Assembly: GCA_905221605.1 (NCBI GenBank) | Contig: CAJNDS010002606.1 | Span: forward strand, 206,001 to 270,000 | Source: Symbiodinium natans | Lineage: Eukaryota > Sar > Dinophyceae > Suessiales > Symbiodiniaceae | DNA: 64,000 nucleotides | Direction: 5' to 3' | In this document: piece by piece, positions 44,640 to 53,104 of the stretch | How the letters are laid out: the number at the start of each line of letters is the position of its first letter | Position numbering within the stretch: position 1 is the stretch's first letter | Made by a program: the position numbers and the translations under genes | The notes under the pieces: model-generated | The model's input: the letters and a program-made list of their open reading frames with translations, nothing else | Told to the model about the DNA's origin: nothing | Databases searched by the model: none

Positions 44640-46140
44640 TCAGAATGCGATTGGTTGTCAATCACTCCAATACATGTCCTGCGGGCTACAAAAAGCGGGC
44701 CTACTCTTCAACAGACTGCTGAATCATGAGCCCTTCAACCCTAAACAATACCTAGAAGATCCAAAAAGGGGGGTCCAATTTCCCACTTAGGCCGCCCGAC
44801 ATGACCTTCTCTGGTTTTGTACTTCCCTCGTCAAAGCTCCAGTCTCACAGCCACCTCGAGGGGTGAGAATCTGACATCCATCTGAAGACGAGACACATCT
44901 TAGGGTTCAGGATTCACCTCATCACCAAAAGAGGCTAACAAAACAAAGCCACCCCCGAAACCCCGTAACCACCTAATACCCAAACCACCCGGAATAACCA
45001 TTACGCAGGACTGGATCGTGCTCTCCTGGCGTTATGAGCTGCACCTGCACCGCCCTCATACAGGTACTGCCGAATATAAATGAGAATTGGGGTAGCTTAT
45101 ATAGAGTGAGGGGTGAATATGGGCACCACATGGTACTACTACAGGGGTCTGCGCGGATGACCACAGGGATCTAGATTCTCGGATTTTCGGGATCACGGTA
45201 AGCATAATTAGGGGCGCGTGGCTGGTTTTCCACACTAAAGTCACTATAACGGCTTTTATAAATGATTGTTGCTTCAACGGACTAAAGGAGGGACCCTTCA
45301 AGTAGGGGTCATTTAAAGGGGAACAAGATTAAGGGTCCCTTCCAGGGTCCCCCATTATACGCCTTAATGCCCCTGCACCCCTTAATGCCCCTTATACCTC
45401 TCAATACCCCTTAATGCCCCTTCATACCCCCTACTACTTAATACCCCTTAATACCCCTCAATACCCCTTAAAACCCCTTTATACCCCCTGAATACCCCGG
45501 AAGACCCCTTATAATACCCCTTAATAAGCCTGAATTGCCGAGCCCCTGAGCTGAGTCTTTGCCACGCCTTCCTCGCCGACGTCGATGATCCGGAACGGCG
45601 GGGCATCCCCGAGGTGGGTTGAAATATCTCGAAACCCTCGTTGAGCAGGGGTTTAGGGTTCAGGGTTTAGGGTTTAGGATTTCGTCATTTCTGTGATGTA
45701 GAGACAACACAGAACTCTGGCAATGTGCAGGTTCTCAAAATGAAACGCACGTTTGCGCACTGTACTCCTGGGGATTGCTGGGGTAGGCACTCAATCTCAG
45801 GGGTCTCACGGAATTCTCCAGGAAGATTGCTGTGGCTATGGTCGAAGCGGGGTACTATCCTGAATCCTGAATGTTAATGGGTGCAGTGTTCGGACGAAAT
45901 GAACGAGCCAGACCAAAGTGGTGGGCGCAAAGCGTCAATTTCTGGGACGCGCCTCCACAGGAAGCCCCAAACCCGACCCTCCTAGAGTCGACCGCCCGCG
46001 GAAGACCCCAATCCCAGGTTTCACGGACTGGGGCCGAAATGCATAACCTTATGCCTGGACAGTGATGCCCAGAATAGGTCTTCCATAGCTGGCTGGTGAG
46101 GGCTTCCAGTCTTGCAATTACGTTCACACAACGGGTCTTC
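44640..46140. other. Host region, no supported gene
   Basis: No convincing exon. It contains a degenerate array of CCCCTTAATA-type units at about 45345-45530 and a short TTTAGGG tract at about 45649-45681. Confidence 0.5.
45345..45530. repeat. CCCCTTAATA-type degenerate tandem repeat
   Basis: About 16 units of 10-12 bp with variants CCCCTTAATG, CCCCTTATA and CCCCTCAATA. Confidence 0.85.
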
Positions 46141-46141
46141 G

Positions 46142-46252
46142 CATGTGGGGGTTCCCGAAGTTTAGGGGTACCTTATTGGGGTCCTCTTCTTTAGGGAGTC
46201 CTACTATTTGGGGGTGTATATCTGGGGTCCCTTACTTTCGTAAACCCCCATG
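46142..46252. mobile_element. GGGGGTTT-family MITE-like element
   Basis: The left end ATGTGGGGGTTCCCGAA and right end TTTCGTAAACCCCCATG are inverted. The core GGGGTACCTTATTGGGGTCC is shared with 4632 and 8053. A CCCTAAA tract starts 52 bp downstream. Confidence 0.6.
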
Positions 46253-46303
46253 GCCCATGTGTATAGGGTTCAAGGCCTCCCTTGCGTCTCACCCAGCCAG
46301 AAC

Positions 46304-46361
46304 CTCCCTAAACCCTAAACCCTAAACCCTAAACCCTAAACCCTAAACCCTAAACCCTAAG
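46304..46361. repeat. Interstitial CCCTAAA tract
   Basis: Eight near-perfect units. It is the last telomere-like tract before the low-complexity region and the viral part. Confidence 0.95.
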
Positions 46362-46452
46362 AGCCTCGAAGCCGAGCAGGGGCACGTGGAGCACTACTGG
46401 AAGCTCTACTACCACCACCACTTCGACCCGAGGCCAGGCCTGTTCTGTGGCC

Positions 46453-46462
46453 ACCCCCCCCC

Positions 46463-46496
<34 letters not shown>

Positions 46497-46530
46497 ACTC
46501 TTCTCTCCCCACACCACCCGCCCCCCCCCT
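46453..46530. repeat. Poly-C tract
   Basis: A C-homopolymer of about 40 with a few A/T breaks. Such runs are error-prone in sequencing, so lengths are not reliable. Confidence 0.9.
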
Positions 46531-46621
46531 TCCCAACCTTTCTCTCCGCCATTGTGTGTGAGTGAAAAACAGATGGAAGATGGGTCGGGGATGGACTTGT
46601 TTGCTTTCCTCGCTGACCTGA

Positions 46622-46885
46622 CAAAAAAAGAACATATCGGAAACGCACTTTTCTACACCCAAAAAAGTGCGTTTTCGAAGACACGTTCGAGTGCTTCAGC
46701 CACACACACGCACACACAAACTTTAACATCATACCCGAAACCGCACTTTTCCACATGAAAAAAGTGCATTTTCGAAAATGGGCTCGCTTGCTTTCTTCGC
46801 TGACCTTACCCCAAAAAAAACATATCGGAAACGCACTTTTCTACACTAAAAAAGTGCGTTTTCGAGGACACGTTCGAGTGCTTGA
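46622..46885. repeat. Three copies of a GCACTTTT...AAAAGTGC hairpin unit
   Basis: CGGAAACGCACTTTTCTACA followed by AAAAAGTGCGTTTTCGA occurs at about 46637-46678 and 46824-46863. A variant with CCGCACTTTTCCACATG lies at about 46740-46777. The arms pair over about 13 bp. Flanks (TTGCTTTCCTCGCTGACCT and ACACGTTCGAGTGCTT) are repeated too, giving a tandem unit of roughly 185 bp. Confidence 0.8.
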
Positions 46886-46887
46886 GT

Positions 46888-48133
<1,246 letters not shown>

Positions 48134-48187
48134 AAAAACCTTAGACCTTGCCGGCCGCACAGGTCCCAAGCCATGTGATCCATAATC

Positions 48188-48420
48188 CCCCCTGCCCCTC
48201 CCCCCCCACCCCCCCCGCCCTCCCCCCACCCCCCCCCCCCCCGGTTGGGGGGGGTTGTGGACAGAAAGAGGGAGGGGGTGGGGTTGGGTTGGGTGTGTTT
48301 GGTCAAGGTTTTCATTTGTGCGTGGGGTGGTTTGGGCGGGGGGGGGGTGGCCGGGTGGTGGGGGGGGGAGGGTGGGGGGGTGGTGGGTAAGGTTGGGGGG
48401 GCCGTGGGGCGTGCGCCGTG
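48188..48420. repeat. C-run / G-run low-complexity region
   Basis: Poly-C runs to about 48242 turn abruptly into poly-G-rich sequence, a potential large fold-back. Confidence 0.9.
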
Positions 48421-48912
48421 CGAACCCCCGGCGCGCCCTCCGCACGCCCTCCGCGCGCCCTCTGCGTGGTCTCCGCGCGCCACGCACCCTCCGCACTTTC
48501 TGCGGCCTCCGCGCCCTCCGTGCGCCCCCTCTGTGCGGCCCTCCGCGCACCCACGGCCCCTCCGCGCACCTCCCCTCCGCACGCCCTCCGCACGCCCTCC
48601 GCACGCCCTCCGCACACCCTCCGCGCGCCCTCCGCACGCCTCTGCGGAGCGCGCCCCCGCTCCGCGCGCCCTCCGCGCGACCCCCCGCCCCGCGGCGCCT
48701 CGCGCGCTCTCCGCCGCCCTCCTGTGCGCCCATCGTGCAGCCCTCCGCGCTTTCTGCGGCCTCCGCGCCCTCCCGCGCCCTCCGTGCGCTCTCCGCGCGC
48801 CCTCTGCGGCCTCCGCGCCCTCCGTGCGCCTTCCGTGCGCCCTGCGCGCACCCCCGCGCCCTCCGCGCCCTCCCCTCCGCGCCCTCCGCGCCCTCCGCGC
48901 CCTCCGCGCCCC
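48420..48912. repeat. CCCTCCGCGC-type decamer array
   Basis: About 45 imperfect 10-bp units (CCCTCCGCGC, CCCTCCGCAC, CCCTCCGTGC, TCTGCGGC). Very GC-rich. Open frames on both strands are artefacts of the repeat. Confidence 0.95.
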
Positions 48913-49054
48913 CGCCCAGGACACAGTGCGCTGACAGGGTGCTTGCGTCTATTCTGCGGGTGCGTTGCGTCTATTGCGGGCGTTTCCTTTGTAAAGTAAT
49001 TATTTGTTTACAAGGCACGCACGTGCAGCATAGCCTTTAAGTGTCCATCTTACG

Positions 49055-49275
49055 GGGGTGGGGGGGGGGGGGGGGGGGGCGGGGAAGAGAAGAGTGGGGG
49101 GGGTGTGGAGAGAAGAGGTGGGGGTGGGGAAGAGAAGACAAGAGTGGGGGGGGGTGGGGTGGGGGGGGGGTGGAGTGGGGGGGGGGTGGGGGGGGGGTTG
49201 GGGGGGGGGGGGGGGGTGGGGGGGTGGGGGTGGGGGGGGGTTGGGGGGTGGGGGGGGGGGGGGGGGGGGGGGTGA
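49055..49275. repeat. Poly-G-rich tract
   Basis: A 220-bp G-rich stretch with T, A and AGAAGAG breaks. It could form G-quadruplexes. It lies immediately left of the 60-bp minisatellite and the viral part. Confidence 0.95.
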
Positions 49276-49299
49276 GTAAGCCGACACCTTGCCCCAAAA

Positions 49300-49660
49300 A
49301 TTTATGGAACCATTTGGCCAACTCGGCGCCCAAATCTTAGCCCAAAAAATCCCGAAACCCATATCCCCAAAACCCCGTTATACCCATATGCTAAATCCCA
49401 AGCCAAAAAATCCCGAAACCATATTCCCAAAACCCCGTTATACCCATAAGCCAAATATCAATCCGTAAAACCATGTTCCCAAATCCCCGTTATTCCTCAG
49501 CCCAAAATCCCAAGCCAAAAACCCCAAGCCCAAAACCCCCCGTAAAACCATATCCCCAAAATCCCAAGCCTAAACCCAAGAAAAAACACCTTCCCCCATA
49601 AATCCCCGTTATTCCTCAACCCAAACCCCTAACCCGTAAAACCCAAGAATAACAATAAGC
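49300..49660. repeat. 60-bp degenerate minisatellite at the host/viral border
   Basis: CCCCAAAACCCCGTTATACCC recurs in variants about every 60 bp (49365, 49425, 49480, then more degenerate to 49620), with AATCCCAAGCC between. Composition is intermediate between the two sides. It may be a host subtelomere-like repeat or the terminal repeat of the viral element; its other end is outside the window. Confidence 0.7.
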
Positions 49661-49724
49661 CTAATACTGGGGCAAGGTTGTTTTTGCAAAACAAGGCTCT
49701 AACGAGCGTGTCCCTCTAATGAAA

Positions 49725-49752
49725 TTTAATATTATATTATTATAATATTAAA
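49725..49752. terminator. Perfect AT hairpin, left edge of viral part
   Basis: TTTAATATTATA and TATAATATTAAA form a perfect 12-bp stem with a 4-nt loop. It lies 32 nt downstream of the minus-strand gene ending at 49784 and marks the first clearly viral-type sequence. Confidence 0.6.
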
Positions 49753-49783
49753 CTACATTTTATGAATTATATTTGTCTTCCCA

Positions 49784-50239
49784 TTATCTTCCCTTCTTCT
49801 GTTTTCTTTTGGTGCTTGTGGTGCTTTCCCTTTCAGACTCATCTGTTTCTCCTAAATTTTCAAGATTACAACCATATCTGTTTTCAAAGTCTTTCACCGT
49901 CATTTTTTTCCATTCGTTAGCTCCTTCTGGTTTTTGTTTTAAATACTCGGTTTTCCCTGAACCACCATATGAATTACAAAGAATTTCAATATGTTCAATC
50001 ATTTCAGCCCATTTGTTGATAGACTTTTCGGCATTATTTATATCGCTGTTTAGCTTTTGTATATCCTCCTCAATATTCTTAAAATCATCTTCATCAAATT
50101 CATTTTTGTAGGTTTGTTTTAATTCAGTAAGCTCACATATTTTACCTTTGTATTCGTCTTGGACTGTCCTTATTTGAAATATTTTTCTAATATACTTAGC
50201 CTGAGTTCTGGTATAAGTTTTAAAATCAGAGTAATTCAT
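49784..50239 (-). CDS. Hypothetical PLV protein, coiled coil
   Basis: 151 residues from the ATG at 50239 (MNYSDFKTYTRT). An in-frame GTG just upstream is unlikely to be the start. Residues about 30-85 are a charged helix (IEEDIQKLNSDINNAEKSIN) likely to form a coiled coil. The C-terminus is a basic tail (TSTKRKQKKGR). No enzymatic motif. It diverges from the gene at 50406, has a TTAAAGG box 23 nt upstream and a hairpin downstream. The function is unknown; it may be a small accessory or DNA-associated protein. Confidence 0.75.
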   Translation of the reverse strand: MNYSDFKTYTRTQAKYIRKIFQIRTVQDEYKGKICELTELKQTYKNEFDEDDFKNIEEDIQKLNSDINNAEKSINKWAEMIEHIEILCNSYGGSGKTEYLKQKPEGANEWKKMTVKDFENRYGCNLENLGETDESERESTTSTKRKQKKGR

Positions 50240-50262
50240 CACTAATATACTAAGGTCTCATC

Positions 50263-50269
50263 CCTTTAA
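50263..50269 (-). promoter_or_regulatory. TTAAAGG box, 23 nt before the gene ending at 49784
   Basis: On the minus strand it reads GGCTTAAAGGGA. The same core precedes the genes at 50406, 51820, 62857 and 63262 at 21-36 nt. Confidence 0.5.
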
Positions 50270-50294
50270 GCCGTTTTGTGTTACGTTATTTCGC

Positions 50295-50378
50295 CATCCA
50301 AACCATGATAAATACACGCCGTGATCCAAACCACGATAAATACACTCTGTGATCCAAACCATGGTAAATACACGTTTA
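50295..50378. repeat. 28-bp direct repeat, three copies, in a divergent promoter
   Basis: Units start at 50295, 50323 and 50351. The core is ATCCAAACCATGATAAATAC, with few substitutions and exact 28-bp spacing. It lies between two divergent genes and overlaps the TTAAAGG box of the right-hand one. Iterated repeats of this kind may bind a regulator or a replication protein. Confidence 0.85.
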
Positions 50379-50382
50379 AAGG
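50376..50382 (+). promoter_or_regulatory. TTAAAGG box, 23 nt before ATG 50406
   Basis: CGTTTAAAGGTATG. The 23-nt spacing equals that of the divergent gene and argues for ATG 50406 as the start over the upstream in-frame codons. Confidence 0.5.
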
Positions 50383-50405
50383 TATGTTATGTTAAACCGT
50401 TAATC

Positions 50406-50804
50406 ATGGGAAGTTCAACATCAACCCGCCAAACAAACACAGAACCTTTAATAACTCCTTCTGCTAAAATAAAAAATCCTAAACCTATACATGTTCATCC
50501 CAAATTCTCATTAGGCGAATGTATATTTACAATTGATAACCCCGAACTGTATAGAGACCACCTGTGTAAAGTAATATTTAAATATGTTGTAAATGATGAA
50601 GTTTGCAAAGATATACGGGGCAAGGTAATAAAAGATATATTGAACGGAGTTTCACATTACACCGAATGGTATTTAAGGACATATATACCCGTTGAAAACG
50701 AAGATAAAGATAATTGGTTTGTATTTAAAACCGCACTTGACAATCTTGAAGAAACAATAGCCATTTACAAATTAAATAATTTTTCATATCACATTTACCC
50801 CTGA
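50406..50804 (+). CDS. Hypothetical PLV protein
   Basis: 132 residues starting MGSSTSTRQTNTEPLI. The open frame extends further left (GTG at 50349, ATG at 50361), but those codons lie inside the 28-bp repeats and the TTAAAGG box. The new N-terminus MGSSTS fits an N-myristoylation pattern (Gly2, Ser6). The middle has IHVHPKFSLGECIFTIDNPE, the rest is mixed alpha/beta with several aromatic residues. No known domain is recognised. It ends convergently with the GIY-YIG gene, sharing the hairpin at 50810-50834. Confidence 0.7.
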   Translation: MGSSTSTRQTNTEPLITPSAKIKNPKPIHVHPKFSLGECIFTIDNPELYRDHLCKVIFKYVVNDEVCKDIRGKVIKDILNGVSHYTEWYLRTYIPVENEDKDNWFVFKTALDNLEETIAIYKLNNFSYHIYP

Positions 50805-50809
50805 TGAGT

Positions 50810-50834
50810 TTTAATATTATCAAATAATATTAAA
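50810..50834. terminator. Perfect 11-bp hairpin between convergent genes
   Basis: TTTAATATTAT, loop CAA, ATAATATTAAA. It lies 5 nt after the plus-strand stop and 7 nt after the minus-strand stop, so it could serve both. Confidence 0.65.
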
Positions 50835-50841
50835 TCACATC

Positions 50842-51465
50842 TCATTCCTCGCTTTTAGCGGGTGCTTCCTGCTTTTTCTGCCTTGCCTGTTCTCTACGCT
50901 TCTCGTTAATTTTATCTTTGTGTTCCATATAATAGGCTTTCTTATATTGAAGAATACTGTCTTTGTTTCTACTATAATATGCTTGTTTAACGTCCTTGTT
51001 GTTTTCATGATATGTCTGTTGTCGTTTTAAAATCCTTTCTTTATTTCTTTCATAATAATCTTTATCTTGTTCCTTTAATCTCTCTTCGTTGTTTTTCTTC
51101 CATTGCTTCTTCCGTTTGCTGATTTTGTCTTTGTTCTCCTCTACGTATTCTTCGGTAGTTCTTCCGCTAATCTTTGAATTTAATTCAGATTGATACTCAC
51201 GTGTTAATTCGCCTTCTCTTCGTCTTAGTTCGCTAATCGTTTCGCATGGACAGTTCTCCAACAGTTCAATATAAAACTTGTCTCTTCCGAGTTCGTTCAT
51301 CGCTTTGTAAATCTTTGCTTGTTTTGTTTGCATATCCTTCCTGTGCTGTGCCATTCTTTGACTTAAACTTTGACATGTGCTTCCGATATACGTTTGTTTG
51401 TTTATTGTGTTTCGGATTATGTAGATTTTTCCATTTTCATACCTCTTTGGTGTGGATGTCTCCAT
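50842..51465 (-). CDS. GIY-YIG nuclease with repeated basic tail
   Basis: 207 residues. The GIY-YIG fold is at the N-terminus: IYI at 14-16, YIGST at 26-30, conserved Arg37 and candidate metal-binding Glu84. Known members cut DNA using one metal ion. Residues 100-200 hold about five Lys/Tyr-rich repeats of the form NKDxIxxxKxxYY (for example YYERNKERILKRQQTYHEN), probably a DNA-binding tail. A second GIY-YIG protein at 57990-58628 shares the nuclease part and the motif GRTxxEY after it. Possible roles are homing, processing of replicated genomes or host DNA cleavage. The start METSTPKRYENGK is the first ATG. Confidence 0.9.
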   Translation of the reverse strand: METSTPKRYENGKIYIIRNTINKQTYIGSTCQSLSQRMAQHRKDMQTKQAKIYKAMNELGRDKFYIELLENCPCETISELRRREGELTREYQSELNSKISGRTTEEYVEENKDKISKRKKQWKKNNEERLKEQDKDYYERNKERILKRQQTYHENNKDVKQAYYSRNKDSILQYKKAYYMEHKDKINEKRREQARQKKQEAPAKSEE

Positions 51466-51490
51466 ATTGTTTTTTAATGTTTTCTATTGT

Positions 51491-51820
51491 TTAAGTGGTT
51501 TTATCATCAAGAACATATTTTTCGTTTTCTTTGTCAAATTTGATTTGATAGTATTCTAAAGTTTGTTCCTTTGGGACTTTGATTTCGGACTTATTCAGTC
51601 TTTCCATGTAAGTTTTCCTTTTCTTGCTCCAATCGCTTTTCTCGCTTTTATCAACTGGTGTTGTTGTTGTGCTCTTTTCATAAGTGATTGGTTTCTTATC
51701 CTTATCCTTAACTAACTGTTTAACAAGTCCTAAAATCTCGTTAATCTTCAATTGAGTCATATTGTGATTTTCTACAATAGCGTTATAAATCTCATCCGTG
51801 CTCACCTTACCCTCGGTCAT
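51491..51820 (-). CDS. Hypothetical PLV protein
   Basis: 109 residues, MTEGKVSTDEIYNAIVENHN at the start, a helical N-terminal half (LKINEILGLVKQLVKDKDKK), a Thr-rich linker and a charged C-terminal half. No motif is recognised. It lies 25 nt from the GIY-YIG gene on the same strand, and a TTAAAGG box is 21 nt upstream of its ATG. Probably a non-structural accessory protein. Confidence 0.7.
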   Translation of the reverse strand: MTEGKVSTDEIYNAIVENHNMTQLKINEILGLVKQLVKDKDKKPITYEKSTTTTPVDKSEKSDWSKKRKTYMERLNKSEIKVPKEQTLEYYQIKFDKENEKYVLDDKTT

Positions 51821-51841
51821 ATACGTTATTACGTATTCTAC

Positions 51842-51848
51842 CCTTTAA
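51842..51848 (-). promoter_or_regulatory. TTAAAGG box before the gene starting 51820
   Basis: On the minus strand ATTTAAAGGGTAG, with 21 nt to the ATG. Confidence 0.5.
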
Positions 51849-51856
51849 ATACGTGT

Positions 51857-51902
51857 AATATAAATTTATCAATTTATATTAACTTAACTTCATATGAAGT
51901 TA
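51857..51902. terminator. Two adjacent perfect palindromes at a gene end
   Basis: AATATAAATT/AATTTATATT (loop TATC) is followed by the 18-bp palindrome TAACTTCATATGAAGTTA, which includes the stop codon of the gene ending at 51900. Confidence 0.6.
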
Positions 51903-52166
51903 TCGTATAATTTCCTCAATATCGGCATCACTCAAAGGTTCTTTTACGTGTTGAATGCACCACCCTTTCGGTTTCAAGTGTTCAATTATTTTCTTAATCT
52001 GTGTTTCATTCTCTGGTTTTCTTAAATCAACCTGTGCCCAAATAAACTTAAATGTTTCGGGTTCATATTTCAATAATCTTTGTTCCCATCCTAAACTCGT
52101 CCAACAATCTAAATCAATACCCGTAACATAATAATCGCATTTTTCAGCTACTTTTAGAATACTCAT
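51900..52166 (-). CDS. Hypothetical PLV protein
   Basis: 88 residues from the ATG at 52166 (MSILKVAEKCDYYVTGIDLD). An upstream in-frame ATG at 52199 would add 11 residues but would overlap the neighbouring gene further. It contains WTSLGWEQRLLKYEPETFK and ends in an acidic helix (DADIEEIIR). No known fold is recognised. It overlaps the 3' end of the zinc-finger gene by 23 nt, which suggests coupled translation. The product is unknown. Confidence 0.65.
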   Translation of the reverse strand: MSILKVAEKCDYYVTGIDLDCWTSLGWEQRLLKYEPETFKFIWAQVDLRKPENETQIKKIIEHLKPKGWCIQHVKEPLSDADIEEIIR

Positions 52167-52377
52167 TTTGTTCTGGTAAATGTTTAGAAGTTTTCCCATA
52201 TAAAATATATGTTAAATGTTTTTCCCGACATTTAACGCACGTTTTGCATACTTTACCGTAACAACCAATAAAATAAGATTTGGGAACATAACAACGGCAA
52301 TATTTACAAAATCCGATGTCTTGATTATAACCTTCGTTTGGTTCATTTGTTAATTTAAATTCTACTATATTAGCCAT
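52144..52377 (-). CDS. Small zinc-binding protein
   Basis: 77 residues. Cys24-x2-Cys27-x-Cys29 and Cys44-x2-Cys47-x2-Cys50 form a likely zinc ribbon (FCKYCRCYVPKSYFIG, then VCKTCVKC). The rest is polar. Possible role in transcription or DNA binding, as with other small viral zinc ribbons; not proven. The stop lies inside the start region of the next gene. Confidence 0.7.
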   Translation of the reverse strand: MANIVEFKLTNEPNEGYNQDIGFCKYCRCYVPKSYFIGCYGKVCKTCVKCREKHLTYILYGKTSKHLPEQNEYSKSS

Positions 52378-52380
52378 ATT

Positions 52381-52406
52381 AATAATAATAACAATTTATT
52401 ATTATT
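52381..52406. terminator. AT palindrome upstream of the zinc-ribbon gene
   Basis: AATAATAATAA and TTATTATTATT, perfect 11-bp stem with a 4-nt loop, 3 nt from the ATG of the gene at 52377. It may act as a terminator for the upstream gene or as part of the promoter. Confidence 0.4.
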
Positions 52407-52560
52407 ATATGTATAGGGGGAAAACGAATTAAGCAACTTCTTATGAGTTGCTATTGAATAAAACGCACTACTTCCCTTTCATGCGTCAATCCAACGTGAA
52501 ACAACGGGGCTCTGTGCTTGGGGGCAACTGTCACATGTTAATAAAAACAAACCTTTAATG
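52407..52560. other. Intergenic 154 bp with a small hairpin
   Basis: This is unusually GC-balanced for the viral part. It has an AGCAACT/AGTTGCT hairpin near 52432-52452 and the run CTGTGCTTGGGGGCAACTG. No ORF. It could hold a regulatory RNA or an origin; nothing more can be said. Confidence 0.35.
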
Positions 52561-52905
52561 TTAATCCATGCTATTTAATCTGAAATTCTTTTTTAGTTCT
52601 TCTACTTCTTTTTCCAATGTTTCTATCCTTTCTTCGGGTGTTGGTTTTCTTGACCTGAACCCTGTATCTACTGTATCAACATCTTCATTATCTTTCATGT
52701 TTGTTTTGAATATAGCGTTTCCGTCGGGCGTCGTATTCCTGCCAACTTTCCAACTACTCCGATTCTCAACCTGATTAACTACGACATTACCCTCTTTGTC
52801 TGTTGTTGTTTTAGTTTGTTTAAAAAGTGCTTTTTTACCACACTTGCAAAAATTACAATCAACACTGCTTTTATCTATGTGAAATCCTCCGTTCTTCTCT
52901 TCCAT
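52561..52905 (-). CDS. Hypothetical PLV protein, Cys cluster and coiled coil
   Basis: 114 residues. Cys17-x2-Cys20-x-Cys22 (CNFCKCGKKALFK) is near the N-terminus and a predicted coiled coil near the end (PEERIETLEKEVEELKKNF). The middle is polar with NTTPDGNAIFKTNMK. A TCTA motif lies 10 nt upstream of the ATG, as for structural genes, so it may be a late or virion protein. The family is unknown. Confidence 0.7.
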   Translation of the reverse strand: MEEKNGGFHIDKSSVDCNFCKCGKKALFKQTKTTTDKEGNVVVNQVENRSSWKVGRNTTPDGNAIFKTNMKDNEDVDTVDTGFRSRKPTPEERIETLEKEVEELKKNFRLNSMD

Positions 52906-52910
52906 TAATA

Positions 52911-53066
52911 TTATTTAGATTTTTTCATATTCTTAAGATAATAACAAGCTGCTTTCAAGAACTCTAACAAACTACGACAACACATTCTATATCTTGGTGT
53001 TTTTATTATTTCATCCAATTTCTCTATTTCATTTATAGTCTCTATATAGCTTTCATAATCGCGCAT
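52911..53066 (-). CDS. Hypothetical small PLV protein
   Basis: 51 residues from the ATG at 53066 (MRDYESYIETINEIEKLDEI), with a Cys-containing helical C-terminus (CCRSLLEFLKAACYYLKN). A longer frame to 53120 would run into the ATPase gene on the other strand, so the internal ATG is preferred. It is separated from the next minus-strand gene by 5 nt. The function is unknown. Confidence 0.55.
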   Translation of the reverse strand: MRDYESYIETINEIEKLDEIIKTPRYRMCCRSLLEFLKAACYYLKNMKKSK

Positions 53067-53087
53067 ATATAATAATTTATAAAATAT

Positions 53088-53091
53088 TCTA
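53088..53091 (+). promoter_or_regulatory. TCTA late-type motif, ATPase gene
   Basis: AATATTCTATGTATTAATAATAATG: TCTA in an AT-only context, 13 nt before the ATG. Confidence 0.4.
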
Positions 53092-53104
53092 TGTATTAAT
53101 AATA

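Noticed and set aside
48245..49040. Ala/Arg/Pro-rich frames of 190-260 codons
   Set aside because: The product is dictated by the CCCTCCGCGC decamer array; all frames and both strands are open.
49300..49660. Ciliate-type CCCCAAAA telomere
   Set aside because: The motif occurs only within a degenerate 60-bp minisatellite, not as a pure octamer array.
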